The notes: a model not told the origin generated them from the letters alone. DNA of 64,000 bases from Enterobacter asburiae (GCF_008080435.1 NZ_VRKN01000009.1:1-64000); one strand, 5' to 3'; numbered from the stretch's first letter, positions 1 to 8,801 are shown. Program-made: numbers and translations.

Positions 1-1079
1 GCGTCAGCGGTCAGGATTTCGCCGTTGAGCTTCGGTGGGGTCAGCGTCAGGCTGAAGTTGCCCTGGCTATCGGCAACAACTGTACCAAGGGTGACGTCGC
101 CTTCACGGATGGTCACCGTGCTGCCTGCTTCCGCGATGCCGCTGATGGTACCGCCATCATTCGACACCACGAGGTTTCCAGGGGCAGACGGCGGCGTGGT
201 GTCCACTACCAGTGTGAACGGGCTGGAGATACTGGTATTGCCGGCGGCATCCGTGGCGTGAACCGTCAGCGAATGCGGGCCGTCGGTGAGTGGGGTCGTT
301 GGCGTAAAGTTCCAGCCGCCGCTACCGTCGAGGGTGGCGGTGCCGAGCAGGGTTTCGCCGTCATAGACGGTGATAACCGCATCAGCTGGCGCGGAGCCCT
401 GTAGCAGCGGCTGGGTATCGTCCGTGGTATCACCGCTGCTGAGCGGCCCCTGAACGCCGCCGACATCATCGGTCACGGTAGCGATAGTCGCTGCTGGTGG
501 CGGAGTGGTATCAACGGTAAAGGTGAAGCCCCCCGACGGGAGGCTTGTGTTACCCGCCGTGTCGGAGGCAACGGCGGTAAAGGTGTGAGCGCCCTCGACA
601 AGCGGCGTGGTGGGAGTATAAGACCACAGACCGTTGCTGTTGGTTAGCACTGTGCCAATATCAGTACCGTCCAGGCGGATAGTAACGGTTGAACCTGGTT
701 CAGCGGTGCCGGTGAGCGTCGGCGTCGTGTCGTTAGTGAGGCCATTCTGGCCCACGGTCCCGATGGTGGCCTGCACGTCATCAATAACCGCAACGATGAC
801 CGGCGCCTGTGGTGGAGTAAGATCCGGCGCTATGGCGGGTGCTGTCGGCCCCGTGTTGCCTGCCGCGTCGGTAGCGTCAGCGGTCAGGATTTCGCCGTTG
901 AGCTTCGGTGGGGTCAGCGTCAGGCTGAAGTTGCCCTGGCTATCGGCAACAACTGTACCAAGGGTGACGTCGCCTTCACGGATGGTCACCGTGCTGCCTG
1001 CTTCCGCGATGCCACTGATGGTACTGCCATCATTCGACACCACGAGGTTTCCAGGGGCTGACGGCGGCGTGGTGTCCAC
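1..1079. repeat. Near-identical 206-bp direct repeat inside the adhesin gene
   Basis: Positions 1-206 and 874-1079 match over 206 bp with only three differences that I can see (copy 1 positions near 146, 156 and 185). Each copy encodes one Ig-like domain. The first copy starts at the window edge, so the true repeat may be longer and have more copies to the left. Near-identity at the DNA level implies recent duplication or gene conversion, and such tracts can expand or shrink by recombination. Confidence 0.9.
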
Positions 1080-2462
1080 GGTGAAGATGACAGGCTCTGA
1101 GGCCGTGCTCTGGTTTCCGGCGGCATCGGTTTCAATGACGGTTATCGAATGCGCTCCGTCCGGAAGCGGGCCGTTCGGCGTTACGCTCCAGGTGCCGTTG
1201 GGCTGCACCGTCGTGGTGCCAACCACCACGCCGTTATCGTAAATGGTGATGGTTCCGCCGGGCTCGCCGGTTCCCGCCAGGATCGGCAGTGAGGCATCGG
1301 TAGACATGCCCGACGTAATGGTTCCTCTAATTTGGCCCGTGTCGTCGGCTAGCACAATCGCGGAGGGTACTACCGGCGGGGTAACGTCGACCGTAAGGGT
1401 AAACACCGGTGAGGCTGGCCCGGTGTTGCCAGCGGCGTCGGTTGCCCGCACGGTAATCTGGTGAGTGCTTTCACTCAGGTCAACTGACGGGGTAAAGGTC
1501 CAGGTGCCGTTGCTGGCGACGACCGCCGTACCAATAGCGACTCCGCCGTCATAAATCGTCACGGTCGAGCCCGCTTCGCCGGTGCCGGTGAGCTGCGGGC
1601 GCTGATCGTTGGTGCTGCCGCCGTTGCTGACTGCCCCGGTCTGCGGGGCAATATCGTCCGTTACGTTGGTGATTGCTGGCGCATCGGGCGCGGTGGTGTC
1701 CGGTGCGGTAAGATTCGTGCCCGGGCTGGTATTCCCGGCGTTATCCGTCGCGGTGGCAGTCACCTGCTCGCCGTTGGTCAACGGTGTGCCGAGAGAGACG
1801 GTAAAGTTGCCGTCGCTGCCCGTTTTTCCTGTGCCAACGACATTGCCGTTCGCGTCTTTCAGCGTGATAGTACTGCCGGGTTCGGCGGTACCGGTGACCG
1901 TTTTGCCATCTGAAGAGAACTGAAGGCCGGAAGGCGCATTCGGCGGTGTTGTATCCGGATCGGCAGGATCGGCAGGATCGGCGGGTATGTTGGGGTTGGT
2001 GCTATTGTTATTGCCGCCATCACCGCCGCCACCGCCGCCGCCACCACCGGTGCTTGCCGCCGCCGCGATGCCGCCCGCTGCGACAATACCGCCCAGGGCC
2101 CATGGCCAGATGGCGGCGGCACCGGTGTCACTCCCGGAGGCTGCCAGCAGCACGTCCGTAGACGCGATAGATTCGTACGTGGCGGCTCCGGTCGGATCTT
2201 CAATCCACCATAATGCGCCGTTGCTGTCCTGCAGTACCAGCTGGCTCACGCCCTGCGCGTCCGTGACGTAGAAATTTTTAAGGGTGATCACCTCGCCAGA
2301 GTGCAGCGTAACCAGCAGATCGTTACCACTTCGCGCGAAGTGGGAGACGCTCGCTCGCTCGACATGAAGCTCAACGATTGAGGAATGGCTCAGCGTAACC
2401 TGTGTGCCTTCCGTGGTCGTTTCCACGCCAGTAAGTTTCGATATAACAGAGATTTGGCTCAT
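1..2462 (-). CDS. bapA: BapA-type giant Ig-repeat adhesin, N-terminal part (cut by window edge)
   Basis: About 820 N-terminal residues of a large surface adhesin are visible; the C-terminus lies left of position 1. The first ~100 residues are a BapA-like prefix domain (starting MSQISVISKL) ending in a Trp/Ala-rich hydrophobic stretch and a Gly/Asn/Asp-rich linker (about 2,090-1,950). Bacterial Ig-like domains of roughly 90-110 residues follow, each opening with a D-T-T-P-P-x-A-P motif and containing GTAEPGSTVTI-type strands. Such proteins are normally exported by a dedicated type I secretion system and hold cells together in biofilms. The start is the ATG at 2462, after which no stop occurs to the edge. 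No exporter genes are visible on this side; in Salmonella bapBCD follow bapA, so they would be off-window. The symbol is by family resemblance. Confidence 0.85.
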   Translation of the reverse strand, partial: MSQISVISKLTGVETTTEGTQVTLSHSSIVELHVERASVSHFARSGNDLLVTLHSGEVITLKNFYVTDAQGVSQLVLQDSNGALWWIEDPTGAATYESIASTDVLLAASGSDTGAAAIWPWALGGIVAAGGIAAAASTGGGGGGGGGDGGNNNSTNPNIPADPADPADPDTTPPNAPSGLQFSSDGKTVTGTAEPGSTITLKDANGNVVGTGKTGSDGNFTVSLGTPLTNGEQVTATATDNAGNTSPGTNLTAPDTTAPDAPAITNVTDDIAPQTGAVSNGGSTNDQRPQLTGTGEAGSTVTIYDGGVAIGTAVVASNGTWTFTPSVDLSESTHQITVRATDAAGNTGPASPVFTLTVDVTPPVVPSAIVLADDTGQIRGTITSGMSTDASLPILAGTGEPGGTITIYDNGVVVGTTTVQPNGTWSVTPNGPLPDGAHSITVIETDAAGNQSTASEPVIFTVDTTPPSAPGNLVVSNDGSTISGIAEAGSTVTIREGDVTLGTVVADSQGNFSLTLTPPKLNGEILTADATDAAGNTGPTAPAIAPDLTPPQAPVIVAVIDDVQATIGTVGQNGLTNDTTPTLTGTAEPGSTVTIRLDGTDIGTVLTNSNGLWSYTPTTPLVEGAHTFTAVASDTAGNTSLPSGGFTFTVDTTPPPAATIATVTDDVGGVQGPLSSGDTTDDTQPLLQGSAPADAVITVYDGETLLGTATLDGSGGWNFTPTTPLTDGPHSLTVHATDAAGNTSISSPFTLVVDTTPPSAPGNLVVSNDGGTISGIAEAGSTVTIREGDVTLGTVVADSQGNFSLTLTPPKLNGEILTAD

Positions 2463-3221
2463 TTAGGTATTACTCCAGCAGATGTATCATGAACGGCGAG
2501 CAAGACGAGCCATCTCTGCAGAAGGTAAAGGGCGCCCGGCGCAGTCGCTGTTATAACGCAGCACTGACCGTTGTTTTTAGCGCGCACGATGCCCGCCAGG
2601 ATTCAGAGTGGCAACATCAGAGCGAATCTAATTTCTTATGAAAGAGAACCGTTTTTATTCGTGTTTTATGTCTTGTAAAACCCTGTAATTAATGGAGGAA
2701 TCTGTTTTTGAGGATATAAAAATGATATAGACAGAAAACACGGGTTGTGCAAATTAAGCTTCCGTAAATAAGTGCGGAAACAATGAAGAGGACATTAATA
2801 TATTGATGTTGTTAATAATTTGATTTGTATAACTATCTGTTTTGTATTGTTTTTATTTTTCCTTGTGATGTTGTTTTTTAATGTGGTTTACGCAGTATGA
2901 TAATTGGTAGGGGGCACTATCAATATAATGTAAAACGTTATTGTTTAAGTGTGCTTAATATGCATTTAAGTTAGGGTAACGTTTTTGATATAAGATATAT
3001 TATGTCGCTTGCGCAATAAAATATATTCTTATGCGGGGTTGAAATTCTGCTATCACGCGAATTAATAACGTTAAGGCAAGGATAAAATAACCTGATTCAT
3101 TTCCATTGGGGCTACGACGTCAGCATGATTTTGGGACAGCAAAAAATTCACGGGGAGAATGAATAAAAATCGTCAGTCGGGCGTTTACTGACGTCACTCC
3201 CTTCTTACCCTGGAGCTTTAT
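2463..3221. other. AT-rich intergenic region upstream of the adhesin and of the TPR gene
   Basis: No convincing gene is present in these 760 bp between two divergently transcribed genes. From about 2,640 to 3,060 the sequence is strongly AT-rich with T- and A-runs, unlike the GC-rich genes on both sides. This would suit a silenced, heavily regulated promoter region for the adhesin. I could not assign specific sites. Confidence 0.6.
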
Positions 3222-3749
3222 ATGAGCACGACCTCGTTTCGTTTGATCCCGGTGCTGATTTTTTCCCTGCTGTCCCCTCTGGCGCTGGCAATGGGCAATA
3301 ATAGTACCGAGAGCAAAACGCCCGATTGTCCTTCCGGACAGGTGTATGACAGCGCCACCCAGAAATGCGTGCCGGACAAGAGCAGCAGCCTCAGCGATCA
3401 GGATAAAACCAACTATGCGTACCATCTCGCGAAGAAAGGGGAATACCAGGCGGCGCTGAATCTGCTTGATTCGCTGAAAAATGGCAATACGGCTGAAGCG
3501 TGGAACTATCGCGGGTTCGCCACGCGCAAACTTGGCCGCACGGACGAAGGCATTGGTTATTACCAGCGCGCGCTGGCTATCGCACCGGATTATGCCAAAG
3601 CCCGGGAATATCTCGGTGAAGCGTGGATGGTAAAAGGACGTCCTGACCTCGCTAAAGAACAGCTGAAGGTGATTGCCGGTATTTGTGGCCAGTCCTGCGA
3701 GGAGTATCGCGACCTGCAGGCCGCCATCAACGGGCATCCGGAATCCTGA
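3222..3749 (+). CDS. Secreted tetratricopeptide-repeat protein
   Basis: This 175-residue protein has a clear signal peptide (hydrophobic residues 8-23, cleavage expected after LALA), a short Cys-containing segment (residues ~34-48), and two to three TPR-like helical repeats (about residues 57-150, for example AWNYRGFATRKLGRTDEGIGYY). A GGAG ribosome site precedes the ATG. TPRs are protein-docking scaffolds, so an envelope role in assembly or sensing is likely. The sigma factor and anti-sigma genes follow directly on the same strand. The three genes look like one operon lying divergent to the adhesin, so a regulatory link with the adhesin is possible but is inference. Confidence 0.8.
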   Translation: MSTTSFRLIPVLIFSLLSPLALAMGNNSTESKTPDCPSGQVYDSATQKCVPDKSSSLSDQDKTNYAYHLAKKGEYQAALNLLDSLKNGNTAEAWNYRGFATRKLGRTDEGIGYYQRALAIAPDYAKAREYLGEAWMVKGRPDLAKEQLKVIAGICGQSCEEYRDLQAAINGHPES

Positions 3750-3756
3750 TTTTCTC

Positions 3757-4287
3757 GTGGAGGGAAAACTCATCGCTACCAGTGAGGTTCGTCAACAGTT
3801 AGCCGCACACCTGTCGCGTCTCTGGCGCTATGGGCTGGTGTTGTCGCGAAACAGGGATGTCGCCGAAGAGCTGGTTCAGTCCACCTGCGTGCGTGCGCTT
3901 GAAAGGAGCAGCCAGTATACGCCTGGCACACGCATCGACAGGTGGCTGTTCGCGATACTGCACTCCATCTGGATCTCTGAGCTTCGGGCGCGACACGTGC
4001 GTCAGGGGCAGGGATTTGTGGCCAGCGACGATCTTCTGGCGCCGGACACCCGCGAACAGGATGAGACGCGCCTGCATTATCTGAAGGTGATGCAGCGTGT
4101 TAACGCGCTGCCTGAAGCCCAGCGCAACGCGGTATTTTTGGTTTATGTCGAAGGCTTTACCTACCAGGAAGCGGCGGAGACCCTGGCGGTGCCAATCGGT
4201 ACCGTGATGAGCCGGCTGGCGACGGCACGGGCTCGGCTTGCCAGGTCTGCTGACGCACTGCCTCCGGTAAAGGAGAAACGCTCTTGA
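3757..4287 (+). CDS. ECF-type RNA polymerase sigma factor
   Basis: Region 2 (RNRDVAEELVQSTCVRAL through WLFAILHSIWISELR) and region 4 (LPEAQRNAVFLVYVEGFTYQEAA with a GTVMSRL recognition helix) are both present, giving a compact group IV sigma factor of about 172-177 residues. The start is uncertain. GTG at 3757 is the nearest standard start, but it sits on top of the best ribosome site (GGAGGG, 3759-3764). That site is spaced correctly for an ATC codon at 3772. An ATG at 3673 would put the start deep inside the TPR gene. The stop overlaps the TTG start of the anti-sigma gene, so the two are translationally coupled. Confidence 0.85.
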   Translation: MEGKLIATSEVRQQLAAHLSRLWRYGLVLSRNRDVAEELVQSTCVRALERSSQYTPGTRIDRWLFAILHSIWISELRARHVRQGQGFVASDDLLAPDTREQDETRLHYLKVMQRVNALPEAQRNAVFLVYVEGFTYQEAAETLAVPIGTVMSRLATARARLARSADALPPVKEKRS

Positions 4288-5075
4288 ACTCGTACCGTTT
4301 TGCACCGCCCTATAACGACGACGCTATCGTGGCATGGATAGATGGCGAGATGTGCCGCGCCGACGCGCTGCATTTTGAAGAACAGTTGAAAAGTGATGAA
4401 CGCCTCTCCGGGCGAACCGCCGAACTGATGAAAAGCAGCCAGGATTTCGCCGGGGCGTTTGCTTCTCTGCTGGATGACGCGCCTCTTCAGACAATGCAGG
4501 CGCGTCTGGCGGCGCTTCCCGATCCACAAGCCTCCACGCCGATCGGCGTCAGCAGGCGGGCGCTGATTGCCGCGTCGGTGAGTTTTTTGATGGTCGGCTC
4601 CGGGCTGGGCTACCTGCTGCGGCCCGCTTCCGCGCCAGCGGATGAGAACGCCCATATTCGCGACCTCGAAGCGCAATATATGTCCCTGTACAGCGTCGAG
4701 ACGCTGCTGGATATGGACAGCGCAACGCCGGTCCTGCAGCGCGGGCTGGAACGAGCCGCGCAGGATATCGGCATGAAGCTGCACATGTCGCAGCTTGTCC
4801 TGCAGGGGGCTGAGCTGAAAATGGTGCGAATGCTGCGCTATGAAACTACCTCGATTGCGCAGATTGCCTGGATAAACGCCGACTACGGCCCGATGGCGCT
4901 CTGTATCTCTCCTGTTGATGAGAAGACGACGGCCTCTCTTCGCCAGGAGCAGCGGCACAGCATGAACCTGGTGTGGTGGCAGGATGCGGGCTACCAGTTT
5001 GTCCTGATTGGTCGCAATCCGCCGTCTCACCTGCGGGGAAACGCGGAGCAGCTACAGCGGCTCATCTCAGGATGA
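4284..5075 (+). CDS. Membrane-anchored anti-sigma factor
   Basis: The protein has 263 residues. The N-terminal half carries the typical anti-sigma opening (AIVAWIDGEM, then a helical segment with EEQLKSDERL). A single membrane helix follows (about residues 90-110, LIAASVSFLMVGSGLGYLL) and then a ~150-residue periplasmic domain. The likely start is TTG at 4284, which overlaps the sigma stop and has AGGAG seven bases upstream. By family it holds the ECF sigma factor at the membrane until an envelope signal frees it. It is convergent with the yceI-like gene and overlaps it by 9 bp. Confidence 0.8.
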   Translation: MNSYRFAPPYNDDAIVAWIDGEMCRADALHFEEQLKSDERLSGRTAELMKSSQDFAGAFASLLDDAPLQTMQARLAALPDPQASTPIGVSRRALIAASVSFLMVGSGLGYLLRPASAPADENAHIRDLEAQYMSLYSVETLLDMDSATPVLQRGLERAAQDIGMKLHMSQLVLQGAELKMVRMLRYETTSIAQIAWINADYGPMALCISPVDEKTTASLRQEQRHSMNLVWWQDAGYQFVLIGRNPPSHLRGNAEQLQRLISG

Positions 5076-5624
5076 CGGCACGTCGTTGGTCTTAATCGCA
5101 ATGGCGATCGCAATACGATCGTCCACGACCAGCGCAAACTTATCCATCCCGTAGGCCGCGCGCGAGATCGCCGTCGTGGCATCCAGCGTGAGGGCCTGCG
5201 CGTGCGGGTCTTTCACGATGGCCTCCAGGATCACCGGGCGGGCAATGTTTCGCACGGTCAGCGTGCCAAACACCCTGAACCGCCCGTCGCCCTGGGCGAC
5301 TACGCGAGAGCTGATGAACTCGATAGTCGGGTAGCGCTCAGATTCAAAAAACATATCGCTTTTCAGCTGCCAGGTGAGCAGCTTGTTTGAGGCCACGAGA
5401 GTCGCTACGGGAATGGTGACGTGAATATGGTCGTCGACGTCGTTTTCCGGGTTGAGCGTCACGGCGCCCGTCACGCCGCTGAATGTTGCCCAGGAGAGGA
5501 TGCCGCCGAAGGCATGCCACGATAGTCGAATGGCGGTGTTATCGGTGTTGATGATGTAGCTCTTCGGGGCAGCCATCACCCACGGACAAACCAAAACAAG
5601 CACTATCACCAGGCGTCGCAGCAT
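5067..5624 (-). CDS. YceI-family periplasmic protein
   Basis: The 185-residue protein has a signal peptide (residues 1-18, ending VMA) and a YceI-type lipocalin-like fold. Family marks include a ...SWHAFGG..SWATFSGVTGAVTL opening, DMFFESERYPTIEFIS in the middle, and GTLTVRNIARPV followed by a late DDRIAIAI strand. YceI proteins bind polyisoprenoid or amide-like lipophilic molecules in the periplasm. In the next-door operon the sigma/anti-sigma pair could control envelope functions, but this gene is on the opposite strand and converges on them. Confidence 0.85.
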   Translation of the reverse strand: MLRRLVIVLVLVCPWVMAAPKSYIINTDNTAIRLSWHAFGGILSWATFSGVTGAVTLNPENDVDDHIHVTIPVATLVASNKLLTWQLKSDMFFESERYPTIEFISSRVVAQGDGRFRVFGTLTVRNIARPVILEAIVKDPHAQALTLDATTAISRAAYGMDKFALVVDDRIAIAIAIKTNDVPSS

Positions 5625-5764
5625 CTCAGGATCTCTTTTAGGGGGGCAGGGAGTAAACGCGTCAGCCCCGGGATCTATTCGGCTTTGTTGACTTTATTTC
5701 AACCGGAGCGCGATGACCGGACCTGGTGACAAGTGTAGCCTTGAGAGCGCAGAACAGGGGGGAA

Positions 5765-5790
5765 TAAAAAAGGCCGCGTCTGCGGCCTTT
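5765..5790 (-). terminator. Rho-independent terminator of the LEA-like gene
   Basis: On the minus strand AAAGGCCGCAGACGCGGCC forms a strong GC stem and is followed by a run of T. It lies just downstream of the stop at 5799. Confidence 0.85.
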
Positions 5791-5798
5791 CGAAGGGA

Positions 5799-6155
5799 TT
5801 ACTCAGTGACTTTCTTTTCCAGCTCGCTGGCACCTTCTTTGGTTTTGTTCCAGCCTTTCTCAGCGCCTTCTTTGGTGGCATCCCACCCTTTCTCGGTGCC
5901 TTGTTTGGTTTTATGCCAGGCCTTCTGGGAATCTTCGCTGACCTTGCTGCCCAGGCTCTCGCTTTTACCTTCCGCAGCATGCTTTTGTTTCAGCTTCAGC
6001 TCTTCACCTTTGTTCTGCTCTTCATGCAGTTTTTGCTTCGCCTCGTTGGCGTTTGCGTTCGCCGTAGCGACGGTATCGTCAGTTGCATGTGTGGTCGCAG
6101 CAAATACTGGGGAAGCCAGCAGAACGGCAGATAATGCGATAATTGTTTTTTTCAT
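5799..6155 (-). CDS. Periplasmic protein with LEA-like 11-residue repeats
   Basis: The 118-residue protein has a standard signal peptide (MKKTIIALSAVLLASPVFAA). The rest is highly charged and helical, with no cysteines. Near the C-terminus it has tandem 11-residue units of the form KGWDATKEGAE / KGWNKTKEGAS (about residues 82-110), resembling group 3 LEA or apolipoprotein-like amphipathic repeats. Such proteins usually protect membranes or proteins from drying or act as flexible envelope proteins. I do not recognise a named family. It is a single gene with its own terminator. Confidence 0.75.
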   Translation of the reverse strand: MKKTIIALSAVLLASPVFAATTHATDDTVATANANANEAKQKLHEEQNKGEELKLKQKHAAEGKSESLGSKVSEDSQKAWHKTKQGTEKGWDATKEGAEKGWNKTKEGASELEKKVTE

Positions 6156-6280
6156 AATATCCTCATTTAACGTTATCGGTTATGAGCGTGATTCAGCATG
6201 GCACAGACGAAGCGGGGTGGCTTTAGGAAAAAACTGTAATGAGATCAATGTGCCTTGATGAGGGGAATTTCGGCTGAGGA

Positions 6281-6364
6281 TTATCCAAAGGATAAAAAGC
6301 CTATTTCAGCAAGGGCAGCGAGGGTCAGGAGAATGAAGATTATGACGGTTATGGGTTTGTACAT
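6281..6364 (-). CDS. 27-residue small membrane protein
   Basis: An ATG at 6364 is preceded by AAGGAA and opens a 27-codon frame, MYKPITVIIFILLTLAALAEIGFLSFG. It is one hydrophobic helix with a positively charged N-terminus. It resembles the many short stress-linked inner-membrane proteins of enterics. Support is the ribosome site plus uninterrupted hydrophobicity only. Confidence 0.5.
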   Translation of the reverse strand: MYKPITVIIFILLTLAALAEIGFLSFG

Positions 6365-6576
6365 GGTGGGGTTCCTTCCGGGTTGGGGCGGCTAATCCGT
6401 AGCGCTGGGTGGTGTGGGTAATTTTGCACAGGAGGGGGGAGAGGGTGTTGATGTTTGTCAAAGCCAGGGGGTAACACTATAAACTACTGGCCTGTTGGTC
6501 GGTTTTTTTACAAAGATCGCGGTATACTGGCTTTGATTAGAAGGAGGGGAATGACATAGCGATAACGGAAGAAGCG

Positions 6577-6870
6577 TTGCTTAGATCTGGTTTCACAAAA
6601 GAAGAGCTGCAAAAACTTAAACGCTATGTGGATACTCAGTGTTCGACGCTGGATATTTTACTTCCTGCGCTTTCAAATCGGTTTAAAGGGACTGTTATAC
6701 TTTCAGTCGTACTCACTGTTCTGTTCATACTGGCGGTATGCTTCGCTTCCCGAGAAAATATTATCTCATCAGGCGTTGCTGTGCTGTTTATCTTTGGCAT
6801 CTTCTGTTGGATGACTCCTCTCAAATTAACGTATAAAGCCTGGCGTTTTAAGAGGGGCTATTATCAATAG
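6577..6870 (+). CDS. Small two-helix membrane protein of unknown function
   Basis: The 97-residue frame has an N-terminal charged region (SGFTKEELQKLKRYVD) and two membrane helices (about residues 39-58 and 62-83). The start is unclear. TTG at 6577 has no ribosome site, whereas a strong AAGGAGGGG (6541-6549) stands upstream of an in-frame ATA at 6556 that would add seven residues (ending in AITEEAL). The out-of-frame ATG at 6551 reaches a stop after two codons. The start may have been damaged by a small deletion or may be a rare codon. Confidence 0.55.
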   Translation: MLRSGFTKEELQKLKRYVDTQCSTLDILLPALSNRFKGTVILSVVLTVLFILAVCFASRENIISSGVAVLFIFGIFCWMTPLKLTYKAWRFKRGYYQ

Positions 6871-7334
6871 ACAGTAAGTCAAAAACAATTTTTGCGTTTA
6901 TGCCATATCCGATGATTTTCATAGTAAGTTTTGGCCGACTCATTGAGTCCATTTTTCTGTAAAAATCTGAGCGCATAAAATAAAACAAACGCAAGGAGCC
7001 AGGTTTGCGAAGTAAACCAAATACGCTGTAAGCATTGGCAGCAAGGCTTACCGTTTTATACGCAGCCAGACCAGTCTCACCGCGAAATCCCATAAACCAG
7101 AGGGCCGTGTCATAATCTCATAAAGACTGCTTTATTGCCTTTACTGGTACGACTATGTCAGTCAGATATCGGAGTAATCGACGATGGCCAGAAATTTCTC
7201 CGAATTTACAGGACAATATAACGCATCGGGAGAACCCTCTTAGAACATTATTGTTCCTGCAAAAAATATCTAGCCTGCCTATACACGGCGCGATACTCTG
7301 TAATGCTTTGTCTTTTTTGTGAACAGGAAAAAGT
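6871..7334. other. Gap without a convincing gene
   Basis: A minus-strand frame at 6848-7093 (81 residues, open a further eight codons upstream of its ATG) has fairly protein-like composition. It overlaps the end of the previous gene, has no ribosome site and resembles nothing I know. It could be a gene remnant. Nothing else stands out. Confidence 0.4.
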
Positions 7335-7898
7335 ATGCTTAGTACGTTACCCGATTTACACAGAAGTTTTGCAGAGCAACTCAAGCTGAAATTTCAGGCT
7401 GATTCGCGGATTCACTCCCTTCTCGCTGGCGGTTCGCTTGTTCATGGCGGGTTCGATAAATACTCCGACCTCGATTTTGTCGTTGTGGTAGACCCTCTCT
7501 ACTATGACGAAATCCTGGCACAGCGTATTGTGCTCGCCGGAACACTGGGCCATCTGCTCCATGCTTTCACCGGAGAACATGTAGGAGAGCCTCGTCTGCT
7601 TATCTGCCTGTATGGCCCCGAACTATTCTTCCGGGAACAAGTGCTGGGACCTATGCTGTTCCGTCGTGCAAATCTTCCGCAACGTGGGGTTCGCCGCATT
7701 GAATTCCTCAGCATTGATCCTGATGGTCTGCTGACTTCCACGCTGGCAACGCACGATCGTGACTCCGTCAGCATGGCCATCAGAAAGGCTGTTGACGCTT
7801 ATATCACTCTGCGGGCTGATGCGCTGCCGGAAAATATCGCAGACGATGAGGCACATTGGGCGGTCCTTGCCATGCTGAAAGCTGGAACCCGACCCTGA
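7335..7898 (+). CDS. Nucleotidyltransferase-fold protein, short or C-terminally altered
   Basis: The 187-residue protein has the polymerase-beta-type nucleotidyltransferase signature: GGS at residues 33-35, then FDKYSDLDFVVVVD with the DxD pair (about residues 45-53). The first ~95 residues look like the small nucleotidyltransferases annotated near aminoglycoside resistance genes. From about residue 96 (ELFFREQVLGP) the sequence no longer resembles that family. The protein is also shorter than the ~250-270 residues I expect, so the C-terminal part may be divergent, shuffled or truncated. The ATG at 7335 has AGGAAAA upstream. Confidence 0.6.
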   Translation: MLSTLPDLHRSFAEQLKLKFQADSRIHSLLAGGSLVHGGFDKYSDLDFVVVVDPLYYDEILAQRIVLAGTLGHLLHAFTGEHVGEPRLLICLYGPELFFREQVLGPMLFRRANLPQRGVRRIEFLSIDPDGLLTSTLATHDRDSVSMAIRKAVDAYITLRADALPENIADDEAHWAVLAMLKAGTRP

Positions 7899-8024
7899 AA
7901 GGTTTTGGTCTGCTCCGCCCCCGCGTTCAGACGACCTTTGCTAAAAAATGGTCGTCTGAATTTCGGTTGTGAGGTTCTTACTCAATGCTTAGATTCATTT
8001 TCAATCTATCGAGAGGATATGAAT

Positions 8025-8801
8025 ATGAACTTTGCAGAACTCCATTATCAGCATGAGCCTCTTCTTATCGCCAACGTCTGGGATGCCGCCATTGCTGTCG
8101 CAGCGCAAAAAGCAGGCTATCAGGTACTGGGAACATCCAGTGCAGCTATAGCGTCCACACTGGGATATGAAGACGGGCAGGGAGTGCCGTTTGATGAGTT
8201 ATTTTATATGGTCACTCGGATTCGGGCTGTCAGCAACCTGCCATTGAGCGTTGACATGGAAGCAGGATATGGTGATTCAGCCGAAGAGATAACAGCCAAT
8301 TTGAGGCGCCTTGCTCAGACAGGCGTCGCAGGCGTTAACCTCGAAGACAGCAGAGCCATAAACGGGGTGCGTCAGCTCGACGATGTCTCTGATTTTTCCC
8401 GTAACCTGAGAACAGTATGCGATGCGCTGAGAAGCGAAAGTTACAGCCTGTTTCTGAACATCCGGACTGACACGTACCTTCTCGGGCATGAAGATGCGTT
8501 GCAGGAGACGATATTACGGGGTCAAAGATATAAAGCTGCAGGTGCTGACGGCCTTTTTGTTCCCTGCCTGACGTCAGAGAGAGACATCAGCCTCATTGCA
8601 GAGGCAACGGGTCTGCCTCTGAATGTCGTGTGTATGCCTAATCTTCCGTCATTCAGCAGGCTGAAATTGGCCGGGGCAAGCCGCATTTCAATGGGCAATT
8701 TTGTTCATTCAGCCATGCAGTCAACGCTGACTGATGTCATGCATGCGATCCGATCTCGTCAGACGTTTGAAGGACTTTTTGGTGATGAAAATAACCGATA
8801 A
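8025..8801 (+). CDS. Isocitrate lyase / PEP mutase family enzyme
   Basis: The 258-residue protein belongs to the ICL/PEPM superfamily of (beta/alpha)8 barrels that cleave or form bonds next to 2-oxo acids. It has the N-terminal LIANVWDAAIAVAAQ motif, an SVDMEAGYGD metal-binding strand with paired acids, GVNLEDS, and LNIRTDT. The Cys-bearing KKCG-type loop of true isocitrate lyases is not evident, so PEP mutase, 2-methylisocitrate-lyase or oxaloacetate-hydrolase-like chemistry is more likely. ATG 8025 has GAGAGG eight bases upstream, better spaced than ATG 8019. The 3' end overlaps the Ada gene by 17 bp, suggesting co-translation. Confidence 0.8.
   Translation: MNFAELHYQHEPLLIANVWDAAIAVAAQKAGYQVLGTSSAAIASTLGYEDGQGVPFDELFYMVTRIRAVSNLPLSVDMEAGYGDSAEEITANLRRLAQTGVAGVNLEDSRAINGVRQLDDVSDFSRNLRTVCDALRSESYSLFLNIRTDTYLLGHEDALQETILRGQRYKAAGADGLFVPCLTSERDISLIAEATGLPLNVVCMPNLPSFSRLKLAGASRISMGNFVHSAMQSTLTDVMHAIRSRQTFEGLFGDENNR

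Noticed and set aside
1946..2271. Overlapping ORFs on both strands around the adhesin linker
   Set aside because: They are shadows of the low-complexity Gly/Asp/Pro codons of the adhesin gene, with extreme composition and no ribosome sites.
6848..7093. 81-residue minus-strand ORF after the small membrane protein gene
   Set aside because: Overlaps the previous gene, no ribosome site, no recognised family. Kept only as a possible remnant.
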